NCBI RefSeq assembly: GCF_030704535.1
Contig: NC_081818.1
Location: 23,476,001-23,540,000, forward strand
Direction: 5' to 3'
Length of the DNA: 64,000 bases
Source: Vitis vinifera
Taxonomy: Eukaryota > Streptophyta > Magnoliopsida > Vitales > Vitaceae
In this document: positions 34,925-47,800 of the stretch, one piece after another
Position numbering within the stretch: the first letter of the stretch is position 1
Layout: the number at the start of each line of letters is the position of its first letter
Position numbers and translations under genes: made by a program
The notes under the pieces: generated by a model
The model's database searches: none
What the model was told of the DNA's origin: nothing
What the model saw: only the letters and a program-made list of their open reading frames with translations

Positions 34925-35892
34925 ACTGCATTCAAGAGAGATTCATTTTCCGAGATGTTAATGATGCAAGGGTCCATATATAGATGAAATCATCAGTGCA
35001 TGAAAACAAAGATTAAAATGAAAAATCAAAGCAAGATAAAACAATATGGCAACTACAGGAATGATAATTTGTACCCCTGAAAATCCTCGAGTAGCGAGTT
35101 GTCCAAAAGCCAAAAGGCCTGGAACAAGAATAACTATACATGTCATGTTACCAACAAATAAAAATGTTAGGAAATCAAAGCAGACAGAAATAACTTTTAA
35201 TGACCAGGATTTCCACCACATAATTTTCAAACATGAATCGATACACAGGGAAGAAATCCAAGTGATGAAAAAGAATGGATCCTTTTCCATGCTTAAGAAA
35301 GTTAATATTTCACTAATATAATAGAAGGAATGGCCATAAACCTGAATATTGGGGCCAATTGTGATATATGACAGAAAGATAAAGATGAACAATTAGTGAT
35401 ACTGATATCTAAACAATTAGTTCCCATCTATTAGCAGGAACAGAGAAGATAAGACACAAGACAAATAAAGTGGTGCAATTAAAATTAATAACTAGCAATT
35501 CTTAACACTTATCACAAATCAGCTAGTGACATTCTCTTAATAGACCAGAATTTTCCATAAATGGATCGAAACAATACTTTAGCAACCATTGAGTTAGGGC
35601 TTTATGAAGCAATCTCCAATCAGGACTTGTTCTAAATGCAAAACATTAGTAAAAGCAACCAAATAAGATAGAAATAGGAAATCAGATTGTTAATACTGAT
35701 TATGTAGGTATTATTGATTGTGTAGTTTCTAGGAAGTATATTGGCCAAACTTAATCTTACCAAGAAACCTAAAATTCATGCCACTTCTGCTAATTGCAAA
35801 TATGCAACAATATACAGAGAAGTTACTCTGATTCAGTATACCCTGTATAGAAAATTAAATCGAAAGTTTAGGACATAAGTTGAAGCAACATA
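34925..35892. other. Spacer between two gene fragments
   Basis: Contains a 144-codon minus-strand open frame (34958-35392) rich in hydrophobic residues but with no recognisable domain; I think it is intron-like sequence. Nothing else supported. Confidence 0.4.
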
Positions 35893-36041
35893 CCAAGATC
35901 TGTTTAGATGAGTGCCTCCCTATCATAATTGGGTCTAGCCAGAACAATCCCTGATGGTGAAATGATGGCAATGCCTCCAGCATAGACAACAGAATCTGGC
36001 GTAAGATCATCTACACCCGAAAACTCATACTCAGGACGAGG
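35893..36041 (-). pseudogene. Nitrilase (NIT4-like) exon fragment
   Basis: Reads [20 protein letters not shown], then [20 protein letters not shown], then a TAA stop, then TDLG at a GT donor. This is the plant nitrilase segment around [40 protein letters not shown]. The conserved nitrilase catalytic-region cysteine part (upstream) is absent and the in-frame stop breaks it. It is on the same strand as the haspin piece 1 kb away. Confidence 0.8.
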
Positions 36042-36867
36042 TATTTCGTAAATCAAGACAAGGCATTGAAGAGGATTCTTATACCCTAAAAGAGGTAAAC
36101 CAAAAGAACAAAACCATGACTTCTTATTCTTAAGAGGACCGCATCCAAAAAACAAAAGAATATCCAGCGAAGTGGATACTTAAGGAACATTCAAACAATA
36201 TACATCAAAGTTCCTAGGGCTCTTTCTTTGGAGATTAAAAATTTGGGGGAAAAGACTGAGTTCCTAGGGCTCTTTGTCACTGATCTCTGACATAGATGAG
36301 TTGATTCGGTTCCTAGGGTTCTTTTCTTCACTCGTTTCTGACCTGGATGAGTCAACCCAATTCCTAGAGCTCTTCCTCAAGGACATGGAATTCTTATCTG
36401 AGTGAGGCAACGAGTTCGATGAGTGAGATGGTCGTTGATGTAAGCCTCGTCAGTGATGAGGACGTTGGTGATGGCAGTAATCTAGTTGGGGAAACAATTC
36501 TTTCAAACACTGCAAAAATCATCACAATCTCAGATAAGAGTTGCGGAGCACTAGGTACAAAATAAAAATAAAAATCAAAAATCAAAACAAAAGAACAATC
36601 ACAAGAGAAACCTTAGAGAAATAAGTACGAAGAAAAATCATGGATAAAATTACAGAAGAGTTTTATGGCTTTCAGAGCTGAAATCTTGGAGAAAGTTCAA
36701 AAACGATCAAGGAGGGCATGGAAGATGTGTACAATAACACGTATGTGGTAGCGGCCCAAAACTTGGTCCAGTTAGAGGAGAATATATAGTTTTAAAAAAT
36801 AATTCTTAAAGTATCTTAGTTGAGAAAATAATTCCAAATCTATAGGAAAATATATATACATTTTTTT
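36042..36867. other. Spacer with GTTCCTAGGGCTCTTT repeats
   Basis: Four irregular copies of TTCCTAGGGCTCTTT-like sequence between about 36210 and 36375, with GATGAGT words between them. No gene supported. Confidence 0.45.
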
Positions 36868-37557
36868 AAATCGTCTTTTTAAAAGGCTATTTATATCATT
36901 TTAAAAAAATTATACCAAAAAAATCGTCTTTCCAAGATACAATTACTAAAATTCCCTTTTAAAAAACAATGTATAGGCTTTCTCAAAATATATATATGAG
37001 AAATCGAAGAGTGAAAAATCGCTTTCTCACAAAAAAAAAAAAAGAAAATCCACTTTTCCATTCCCTATATCCTTATACAATAATATAATTTATATAATCA
37101 ATTTTATTTACTAAATTTAATATATAAAAATAATTATAATTATTGAGATATTTATCAATAATAATATTTATAAAAATAGAAATTATGTTTAACATTCTAT
37201 ATTTAAAAAATTTATATTAAATTAGATGTGAATTTAAAAAATATTTTGTTCTTAATCTTCAATTTTTTCTTTAAATTAATTCAATTAATTATAACTAATA
37301 AAATTAATTTAATTTGATATTGTTTTTTATTTATAAGATAAATAATATTTATCTATTATTTTTTGTTTCTTTCACTTTGGAATTTAAAAAAAAAAATTAT
37401 TATCAATTTTATGTAAAAATTGAGTATATTAAAAACAAGTTTGTTATTAATTTATTAAATAATTATTTACAAAATAAATAATTTTGTTTTGTTTTAATTT
37501 TTAAATTAATTTTATTATATAAATTTTAAAATTAAAAATATTAATCTTTAATTTAAA
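36868..37557 (+). repeat. Left inverted terminal repeat of the Mutator-like element
   Basis: Inverted match to 47801-48550: landmarks AAAAAAATTATACCAAAAAA, TATAATTATTGAGATATTTA, GATAAATAATATTTATCTAT, AATAATTTTGTTTTGTTTTA and ATATTAATCTTTAATTTAAA. AT-rich. Confidence 0.8.
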
Positions 37558-38691
37558 ATTTCACCTTAAAAGGAATAATTTCCCATATTTTTAGGAGAAC
37601 CTTACTTACCACAAGACCTCCCACTACACACGCATCATTTCCTCTAGTTTAACAATGCACTACACCCATACAAGAATCTTACCTACTATACTTCATCACT
37701 TCACACACTACTGCAGTACAATTCCATTGCAACACTTAACTAATTTGATAACTGTTTCAAGTGTGTCATTTCTTCTTAAATATTTAAACACTCCATCAAT
37801 TTGACCGCTTCAAGTATTGTAACTTTTTTTTGAAACATTCAAATGTTATATATATATTAAACACACCCCATATCCTATACACTACACTACACTCATCCTA
37901 CCTCTTGTCATCTTCACTTACAATATAAATCTACTACAATCTTTTTCATCCTCATTTTTTCCTTCTTTCCCATTTGAAACCCAATTTTTTTTTTTTTTTT
38001 TACTTTCCATAGCTTCTATCCATATCCCTCATTTCTCTCTGTGCAACTTCTCCGCATACCCCACTTCTTCGCATATATCATTTTTTCTTCAGAAGCTCAT
38101 GCTGCTCATCTTGAAAGGTAATATTTTTGCCCTTATTTATTTATTTATTTATTTCAAGTTATTTTGTAATATATGGTTTTTATTATTATATAAGTTTTTT
38201 AATTTATTTGGATTATGTAACATTTGTTTGAATAACATTTATTGGAAATTATTATTTTAAATAGATTAAATCATTCAAAAAAAAAGTTATATTATTTTAT
38301 TAATATTTTTACCTTTGTTTCATTTTTATTTTGTAATGCATGATAGATATTAATTGTTATATATATATATATATTTTGGATTTATGCTATTTTTAAAAAA
38401 TATTATTTGTTGTAAATTACCATTATATAAAGGTGAACAGATTAAAATCATTTAAAAAATAAAGTGATATTAGTTTATTTAATTAATTTGAAATAATAGT
38501 AATATTTTTTTTTTGTGTTCATCAATCAAATAATATGTTTTATAAAATATTAAAATTAAAAATAAAATAAAAATATTAATAAAATGAGAATGGAAAATAA
38601 TAATAATAGAATAATTATATATTTATATATTTGCATAAAATATGATTTAAAAAATATTAAAATCTAAAAAACAGAAATACAACATTATCTG

Positions 38692-39600
38692 AAATTATGA
38701 ATTTATCCTATATATTTTTAAAATTAATGTTAGTCTTAAATCATTGAAAAAATTGTTGTAAAACATTGAGATGTAAAAATGAAAATATAAATAAAATTAA
38801 AGTGTTATTTGATTTATTTAAATGTATATAATATAACAAAAAATAGTAACAGTGTATAATATAAAATAGTAATTGTGTATTTAAATGTATATAACATGTA
38901 AATTTACATTTAAAATGTTATATTATATACATTTAAATATCCAATTTAAAAACAAAAGAAATATATAGTTATAAAATGGTATAATATATAATAAAATAAA
39001 ATAAATGAATTTAGTTATGGTTGTTAGTATTAAATTATTTTTTTGCATATAATATTATTTCAAAAATATTAAAATCTAATCAATATAAATAAAACATTGT
39101 TATGAATTTATCTTATATATTTAAAAAAAATTAATATTAGTCTTAAATTGTTAAAAAAATTCTTGTAACATATTGAGAACTCAAAATAAAAATATAAATA
39201 AAAGTAGAAATAAAACTAAAATGTTATTTAATTTATTTGACTGTATATAATATAACAATAAAAATAGTAGTGGTGTATTATTATGTTGAAAAAACAAAAG
39301 AAAGATGACTTGGAAAATATTAGAATATATAATAAAATAAAATAAAATGAATTTATTAATGGGTGTTAGTATTACATTATCCAAAATTATGAATTTATCT
39401 TATATATTTAAAAAAAAATTAATATTAGTCTTAAATTGTTGAAAAAATTCTTATAACATATTGAGAGCTCAAAATAAAAATAAAAATATAAGTATAAATA
39501 AAACTAAAATGTTATTTAATTTATTTGAATGTATGTAATATAACAATAAAAATAGTAGTCGTGTATTATTATTTTGGAAAAATATGACTTTTAAAAAATA
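38692..39600. repeat. Three tandem AT-rich units in the 5' intron of the Mutator-like element
   Basis: Units start near 38692, 39096 and 39388 with AATTATGAATTTATC(T/C)TATA, TTAGTCTTAAAT, CATATTGAGA and GTATATAATATAACAA. The last two are closest to each other. They lie between the leader exon (ending near 38119, AAAG|GTAAT) and the acceptor at 39731 (TTTTTAATAG). Confidence 0.75.
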
Positions 39601-39737
39601 GATTTAGTAATGGACAATGCACCAAAATATTAGTAAAATAGATTTGCAAAATACATCTTTTTTATATGGTATATAAATCATAATCATAAAGTTTATTGAT
39701 GATCATACTTCTTTGTTGATCTTTTTAATAGGTTTGA

Positions 39738-42300
39738 TAATGGACGATTACACGATAGTGTTGTGTTATACTAGTGGTGACATTATTGATTGTGAATTTG
39801 GGGTATGTTATAATCATTTTCTTGAGAAAGATGTTTCAATTAATAGTATGATAACATTTGACGAGTTAGAAACAAAATTGTGTCATGCTAATATTAATCG
39901 TACTTACACCAAGTTAAATATGGTGTTCTGATATCTAGTTCCCTTTCCAAATGGAAATGGTATTGTTAATTATGTCCCTTTATCGATTTGAGATGATGGT
40001 GATGTGAGTATAATGTTTAATGTTGTCACACAATCTCCTCCTCCAAATATCATTGAAATGTATTGTCAAATTTCTTCAATTGATCATTACTCCATGCTAA
40101 GTATCTTTACTACCTCAATGCATATTGAAGGTGTAGGTCTAAGTCAACAAATGGTAGAAGAGAACACCTCTTCTTCTATATATATGCAAAGTTGTGATAA
40201 TGACATGAAACCTATAGTTAGGATAGATTTGGCAAGGGTGTCTGATTCAGTTATAATGATAGTTGAAAATTATGTTGATATTTTATCTAGCAATGATGAT
40301 GACAATGTGCAATTATTTGATGAAGATGATGGTAATGAGGATATTATGGACGGATAATGAATATAATGAAAATACAAAAAATGATGCATCATTGCTAGGT
40401 GGTGGTGAACATGATGTCCATTCCCAATTATTTAAAGAATTGAATTGGGATATAATCAACTCCATGACTTGTAAGGATTTGACAACACACATTGGATTAT
40501 GGAATGAATCAGATGAATGGTTTAAGGGTTTGCAGTTTGAGAGTAAGGTAGACTTACAATATGCTGTTAAACATTATTTCATATGTAGGAATCAATATTT
40601 GATTGTTATTGAATTTAAGTCAAATATGTGGGTTGTAAAGTACAAAAAGTGGTATGAGGGTTGTAATTAGAGGCTTCGTGCATGTCGTTATAAATCTCAT
40701 GGTTTGTTTAAGATAACAAAGTACATAGGTCCTCACACTTGCGTTTACCCTAAACTATCACAAAACTACTCACAATTAGACTCCACATTGATTGCATGAG
40801 AGGTTTAAAATGTAGTTCAAAATGATAACACAATTTCAATTGTTGCATTACATCAAATAGTAAAAGATAAATTTGGTTATAATGTTCATTACAAGAGAAT
40901 TTGAGAAGCAAAAAAGAAAACAATCATAAAGATATTTAGTAATTGGGATGAATCTTACCAAGTTTTACCTAGGTGGATGAATATTGTTAAACTAACTAAC
41001 CCTGGGACTAAGGTTGTTTGCAAGACATCGGTACTAGCAGGTTGCAACGGAAATGTATCTTTTATGTGTGTGTTTTGGGCTTTTGGGGCATGTGTTGAAA
41101 GATTTAAGCAATGTAGACCAGTAATACAAATAGATGATACTTTTTTATATGGAAAATACATAGGGAAACTTTTGATTGCAATATCAATCGATGCTGATGG
41201 TCATGTCTTCCCTCTTACATTTGAAATAGTTGAAGGAGAATCAACGAATAGTTGGTCTTGGTTTTTTTATACATTAAGGAGTCATGTAAAAAGAAGGCAT
41301 ATGTCTCATTTCTGATCGTCATGCAGGAATACAAGCCGCCATTAGGGATCTTAGTGTTGGATGGAACATGCCTTATGCACACCATCAATATTGTCTTAGA
41401 CATGTGACAAACAACTTCAATGATAAATATAAAAATAAGATATTAAAAGACTTAGTGTATAGAGTTGGGTCTCAACATCAACCACAAAAGTATAAGTCAT
41501 GTATGACTGAGTTAAAACAATTAGATGAGAAATGTTTATAATGGTTTAATAGGTTGAACAAAAAGAAATGGACTTTGGCACATGATGGAGGACATCGGTA
41601 TGAGTGGATGACTACAAATATTGCTGAATGCATAAATGGAGTGCTTAAGGGGGCTAGATTGTTGTCTATCACGGTTTTTGTTTGATTAAATTTCTATTGT
41701 TGTGTTTCTTATTGCGACTCATCAAACAAAGATACAAACTCGAATTGCAAATGGAGATTTGTACACTTCCTATGTCATTAACAAAATAGCAAAATATGAG
41801 TTAAGGGCTAATAGACACATTGTCACAATCTTTCACTGTTCAAATGAGATATTTGAAGTGACAATTGCTCCCCATGGATTTCATATGGATAAATGAAACA
41901 ATATACAAATTGTGAAGTTGAAAGAAGGAACATGTACTTGTGATAAATGACAATCTTTTGGTATCTCATGTTCACACATGTTAGTTGCATGTGCATGTGC
42001 AATGATTGATAGTTGGCGATTTGTTGAAAAACATTATAGGATAGATGTATATGGTTGATCTTATGCACAACAATTCAATCTGATTCTCCATGAATCCTAT
42101 TGGCCATAACCTAATTTTCCAATTATCCACCCTAATCCAACTCTATTATGTGATAAAGGAAGACCAAAATCTTCAAGTATTAGGAATGAAATGGATTGGA
42201 GAGAATCAATTGTCAAAGTTTAATATGGGCTTTATAAACAAGAGAGTCACAATCGTAAAAATGTTCCAATAGAGGGGAGTTTTCTAACACAACCGCTCAA
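39738..42300 (+). pseudogene. MuDR-type transposase (decayed)
   Basis: Starts MDDYTIVLCYTSGDIIDCEF right after an acceptor. It continues over several frames: an N-terminal region, MuDR DNA-binding part (WFKGLQFESKVDLQYAVKHY), DDE catalytic core (FKQCRPVIQIDDTFLYGKY near 41106-41160; ISDRHAGIQAAI near 41308; AECINGVLKGA near 41625) and a SWIM zinc finger (CTC...C.H near 41934-41985). Breaks include a frameshift near 40345, TAG at 40668-40670, others near 40797-40910, a frameshift near 41300, and further stops at about 41539, 41684, 41895 and 41947. It would have cut and moved the element; it cannot now. Confidence 0.85.
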
Positions 42301-43299
42301 TGATATTGTAAGTTCAAGTTGAAAATCTTACTATTTATATGAAAGTTTTTTGTAACATTAAATATGAACATTGAGTTATTTCCACATAATGTCATTACAA
42401 TGTCATGTAATAAACTAATGAAATTATTTAAATGATACAAGTAATACATTCTCATGGATTCAAAACCTTTAGATCGTTCTATTCTGTATAACTAGGAAGT
42501 ACACCAATTTTCGCTTATATGGGTAGGAAAAGATCCTAGAGAGTTCCATTGTCGACGTTGTGAGACCAGTTTCTATCATAATAGTGTTTTCGATGCGCAC
42601 ATTATTCCATATTTGCAACAATATGGATTTACAATTTTGCCCGATTAGGTTTCATTTCATTAGATTGGCACCTTAGTACAACATTTATAGAGAGATGACG
42701 CCTTGAGACCCACACTTTCCATGTACCTCAGTGAGAGTGTATCATCACACTTCAGGATGTTAGCATTATTTTAGGCTTATTGATTGATGGTGTTGCAGTT
42801 AGTGGTAGCGTATGATTGGATTGGAGAGAGGTGTGTGCTACAGTGTTAGGAGTGGTGCCTGATATATCTGGACAAAGACTTCATTTGACTTAGTTGACAA
42901 AACATTTTCATTCATTGTCACCTGATGCTGATGTGGAGTCCGTGTGGTGTTATGCTATGACATTCATCTTAGATTTGATTGAATGTTCTTTTTTTTTGCG
43001 GATAAATCGAACAATAAGGTACATTTAATGTTTTTACCACTATTTGAGGATTTTGGAGTTATTTGTACTTATAGTTGGGGTAGTGTTTGCCTAGCTTTAC
43101 TATATCGAGAAATGTGTCAAGCATCTCGTATTGATGCACATGATGTATGAGGTCTTCTCATTTTGTTACAATTATGGGTATGAGATAGATTTCCCCTTTA
43201 TAGCATCTCTCCGCTTACATTCAACCCTACATGATGGAGTACTACCACAACCACCTTTGGGCATGCAGTATGTATTTTATCTTAGTTATAGCATATGTA

Positions 43300-43350
43300 G
43301 ACACATACACACACACACACACATACACACACACACATATATATATATAA
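43300..43350. repeat. (AC)n/(AT)n microsatellite
   Basis: ACACAC with a few T interruptions followed by ATATATATAT, within an intron of the plant mobile domain gene. Confidence 0.95.
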
Positions 43351-43908
43351 ACAATTATACAAACTTCTAATATATATATATATTGTAGTTAGATAGATGA
43401 GTTTTGTACTACTTCAATGCCTATGCATGGTTACCCTAGTATAGGTATCTACTTAATTGACTTATGCTAGAGCAAGTAAGAGATTCATTATTTTGAATAT
43501 TTTTTTAAACAATTTGTAATCAAAATATTATTAAATAATGTGAGTCATATTTCAAATTTAATTGTAGATTATATGAGAGTCATATACTGATGATGTCATC
43601 TCTAGACTCCTAGATTACTATACTATTGCCTCTAACTTGTGGTTAACTATCTCACCTCTTATCTGTTTCCACATAATGGAGTGACATAGACCTGATCATG
43701 TTTTGAGGCAGTTTGGGCTATTATAGGATATTCCTGAGCAGTATGATACAGAGATAAGATTACATAAATATGATTTGAGGGGTCGACATGATTTGGATTG
43801 GATGATTATTCATCACCATTATATTCAAAGGTAAGAGGCTAGGTATGATCATCTTGCTAAAGCTGAGGCAACATTTACTTCTTTTGGATATAATTACCTA
43901 TATATGGT

Positions 43909-44048
43909 TGTAGATCCCAAAATTTGTTCAAAATTTATTTTACTTTGTTTTTTAGCCTAATTTTACCCTTAAATTTAAATCTTGATTACATATAATATTT
44001 TTGGTCCACTTACCATTTAATTTTTAGTTTTTATTATTTTGTATATTG

Positions 44049-44085
<37 letters not shown>

Positions 44086-46738
44086 TTATCTCATTTCTTC
44101 TCTCTCTACCCACTTACCCCCACTTACTTCATCATTCTCTTTCCTCCCATACCCCTCTATTTCTACGACCATACCCCCCTCTCATCTTCTTCCATTTTGT
44201 TCCCATTTGATTTTATTTCATTTTTTCTTCTTCCACCTAACTTCCAACACTCACACTTCACTGCCACACGACTTTTTTTTTTCTCTCTCGTTTTCTTTCT
44301 CACATTTTCTCGTTATCTTCATTTTCTTTTTTATTTTCTTTTTGTTTTTCAAAAAGCCATCAAACCTCACCACTGTTGGAAGGACCACCGACGAGTAGTC
44401 GCTAGTGAGCCATTGTCGACTGGCGAACCCCCCTTCCATTCTCACACTTTCTCACTTTACTCACTTTCCCTTTTTATTACTCATTTTTATTTTTTTTTCA
44501 TTTTTTTTTCTCTTTCTTTCTTTCTACCTTCAACTCTACTGCCAAATAGTTGTCGCTGACTAGTAATTCTGGTCACTCATAGGTTTTTAAAAAAAATGTA
44601 TAAGTCTATTTATGCATTTAATTAATTTAATTTAATTTAATTTTTTCTTGATTTGATTTCAATGGTAATTGTTGTTTGTGAGATTTTGATTGTTGAATTA
44701 ATATGAAATTTGGACTTTGTTAATTAATATGGAATTAGGGTTAATTTGTTGTTGGTGAATTAATATGAAAATTTGGCTAATTTATCGTTGGTGAATTAAT
44801 TTGGAATTTGCTAATTTGGATTAGATTAATTGATAATTTATATGGTTGTACTCATTTGAATGATTTAATTTGGGCATGAGATAATATTGTGGTATATGTT
44901 TGTTACATTTGAGCTTTACACATTAAATTGGGTTGATTTTGGTTTGCATATTAAATTATGCTTCAATTATTGGATATTCAATTTTGGCCTTATGAAATTT
45001 ATTTTAATTTATCATGTTTTGGGTTTATTAGGTTCTGCTTGTATTTTGGTTATTAATTTGAAAATTTTGTACTGGGGCTTACGGCACGTGAGATATTTCT
45101 ATTAGGTTATATTTGCTAATTTGAGCTCATTTTTAATTGATGAAATTTATTGGATTAATTTGAAGTTTGAATTTAGGCTTGAATATTTGTTTTGGACTTT
45201 GTACATTTCTGAATATTTACTTTTGGACTATTTTTGTTTTTGTATGTGTTCATTCCACAATTCTATTGACTGAGTATGGATTTATGACACGTGGAGCATT
45301 GGATTTCATGGAAGAAAATGAGACTTGGAAAGTTGTAGGAAAATATTAAGCTTTTATAAGCTTGTTTGAGTATACGTTTTATTTCTCACTACTATTTGGT
45401 TTTATTTTTATTGATTTTTATAAATATTTGTTTATATATATTTACTTATTATGTACAGGAATGAACATCAAACAAACAAAATTTTTTGTTTAAATAAGAG
45501 GAACAATTTAGTAAACACGTTTTAATAAAACAATATTTTAGAAAATGTTCTTTTTAATAAAAGTAAGTTTTCTTAATAAAAATTCAGAAAAGTGTTTTTA
45601 GGAAAATTTAGAAAATTATTTTAATAAAATTTTAAAAAAATTGTTTTTAATAATAATTATCTGAAAATTGTTTTGTAAATAAAGTTGTCCAAAAAAAATG
45701 TTTTTTAAATAAGTTCTTTTTCCTTAAGATTAAAAGTAATTTTTAGAAATAGAGGATTTAAATAATTTTTTTTATAATGAGAATAGTATGAGAGTTATTT
45801 TTGCAATTTAAAGTTGTAGAAATCATTTTATTAATAAAATCATATTGAATTTTACTATTTTTGCAAATAAAGCCATAAAAGTAATTTTTTTAATTAAAAA
45901 TTCTTTTACAAATGAAGTTATAAAAATCTTATTTATTTATTTATTTTAAAATAATTTGTATAAATCATTTTTCTTTAATGAAAAAAATTGAAATCCTTTT
46001 GTAAATAAAGTTATAAAAATTCTTTTTTTTTTTTTTGTTTTTCAAAAAACTAAATAAAAAAATATTTTTATTGTAAACAAAGTCAATTTGATTTTTTTTA
46101 AATAAATTCTTTTAACAATAATAAGTGTAAATAACTTTTTTGAAAATTGAATACAAATGATATTGAATCAAATCACTTGAAGAAAATAAATTGACTTTTT
46201 TTTTTATAAATAAATAAATTGAAATCATTAATTTAATATTGTTTTTTTAATAAAATCCTTTGAAATTTCTTGAAAACTATTTTTTTTATTACATATTTTT
46301 TTTATTTAGTTCAATAAATCATTTTGCATAATTCTCTTGTCATTTATTTAATGCATTCTTGTAATTAGATTTTATTCATCATTTTTGTGTATATTAATTT
46401 GTTCACTTAATTTTGGTATCCATGATTAATTAATTAATTATCACAATTACCTCAATTCATTTAGTAGAGACCGTATGTGTATGGCTTAGGTGCTACGATT
46501 CATCATTGTACCTTCCCAATGGGTAGCCTAATCCTCAAATCTAGACTCGATTTTTGCAGACATGTTTTTTCCAAATAAGGAGTCATATATGATTTTCTTT
46601 CTTATTTTGTTTTCCTTTTAAAAAATAAAAGAAAAATAAGTGGCGACTGCAAGTCTTTTCTAAAAATCAAATTTTTACCAAATAAAAAAAGGAGTCTCAT
46701 CATCAAGTGATGACGCACGTGAAAAATGTGGGTCCACA
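43909..46738 (+). mobile_element. Solo LTR (TGTAGACCC family) nested in the Mutator-like element
   Basis: 2830 bp, starting TGTAGATCCC and ending GGGTCCACA. Flanking 5-mers ATGGT (43904-43908) and ATAGT (46739-46743) match in four of five bases (one G/A change). The 3' end carries the family motifs TAGGTGCTACG, TGTACCTTCCCAATGGG and AAGTGGCGACTGC. It contains an (ATT)n tract at 44051-44087 and pyrimidine-rich sequence to about 44540. No coding; the leucine- and phenylalanine-rich open frames here are repeat artefacts. Confidence 0.8.
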
Positions 46739-47800
46739 ATAGTGTAGTATCATTCTATCACTCGTCTTTTTGTTATTCCACATGGATCTTCATAGGAGAT
46801 AGTAGTAATTATAATGTCTTTTTATTTATTATTCCACTTTCTTCTAATTTGAAAAACATCGAATTTTTTATTCTTAATTCTTGCAAAATCGCAGTTTGCA
46901 ATAGATACATTTGTAGGCTAGTCCAAATAATCCGAATATAGGTCATCGCGATGAAATTCATCAATTATATGCAACCATTTTAGAGGCTATACACAAGGCT
47001 GATAGGTTGCTTTTTCCTCCTAATGTTGATATAAAGAGACAATCATCGGAAGAGGAGGTAGGGATGAGAGATGGAGGGGTACGAATTAGAAGTGGTGAGG
47101 TATGAACTAGAGGTGGTGGGGTATGGACCAAAGGTGGTGGGGTTCGGTCTAGAGGTGGAGGTGTACGAACACATACAAGGCATATTTATGATGATCCACA
47201 CTTCCTTATCGATGATGCATCGCTAGATTTTCCATCATCTCCTCTACAACATACTGCCTTCACTTTTCTACACCACTAGACCAACCACTACCTCCTTCAT
47301 CAGTTCCATCCATTGATGATGGGGTGATATAGGAAGATGTTGGAACATCATTCATCCAAGAGCTATTGCATTCTCATATCGACGAACCTTATTTTCACAT
47401 ACTTATGTCATCTAGTATCGATGTGTCGTTTACTTCACTTACAACACCACTCATTGCTTTGTCACCACAATCATCAGGGCATTCATTTAGAGATGATGTG
47501 ATGAGGCAAATGCAATACTTTCCCACACCACTTGTTGAAAAATAGGGAGAATACTAGGTTCAAGATCAAGGACGTGGACGAGGATGAGGAAATGGAGCAA
47601 CATTGGATGGTCCCCTAGATCAATCAGAGTTGGAAAGATGTCACCAACGCCCGCAATGAAGAAGGAAGCCTCCTTCATGTGACACACATTGATGACTTTT
47701 ATATATTTTATTTAACATAAATTGATGATATATATTGCTCTTTTGTTGCTTGTTGATTTATTTATATTAATGATGCATGCTAACTTTTATTGGTTGTTGG

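Larger units (their letters stand above)
42454..47300 (+). pseudogene. Plant mobile domain (MAIN-like) gene, decayed and interrupted by an LTR
   Basis: Starts MDSKPLDRSILYN; further frames read EFHCRRCETSFYHNSVFDAH, GVAVSGSV, LDWREVCATVLGVVPDISGQ and, near 43795, RHDLDWMIIHHHYIQR. These match the plant mobile domain of MAINTENANCE OF MERISTEMS-like proteins, known to occur both in host genes and in transposons. The sequence is cut at 43908 by a solo LTR and resumes after 46738 (HQLYATILEAIHKADRLL, then Gly/Arg-rich GGGVR repeats to about 47170). Numerous stops occur, many of them TAG where the family has Trp. An intron with AC/AT microsatellite lies near 43270-43560. Confidence 0.75.

Noticed and set aside
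34958-35392. 144-codon hydrophobic open frame that could be a membrane protein
   Set aside because: Hydrophobicity comes from AT-rich codons. No known domain; it lies between two gene fragments and looks like intron sequence.
44039-44559. Leucine- and phenylalanine-rich open frames
   Set aside because: Produced by the (ATT)n tract and pyrimidine-rich DNA inside a solo LTR.
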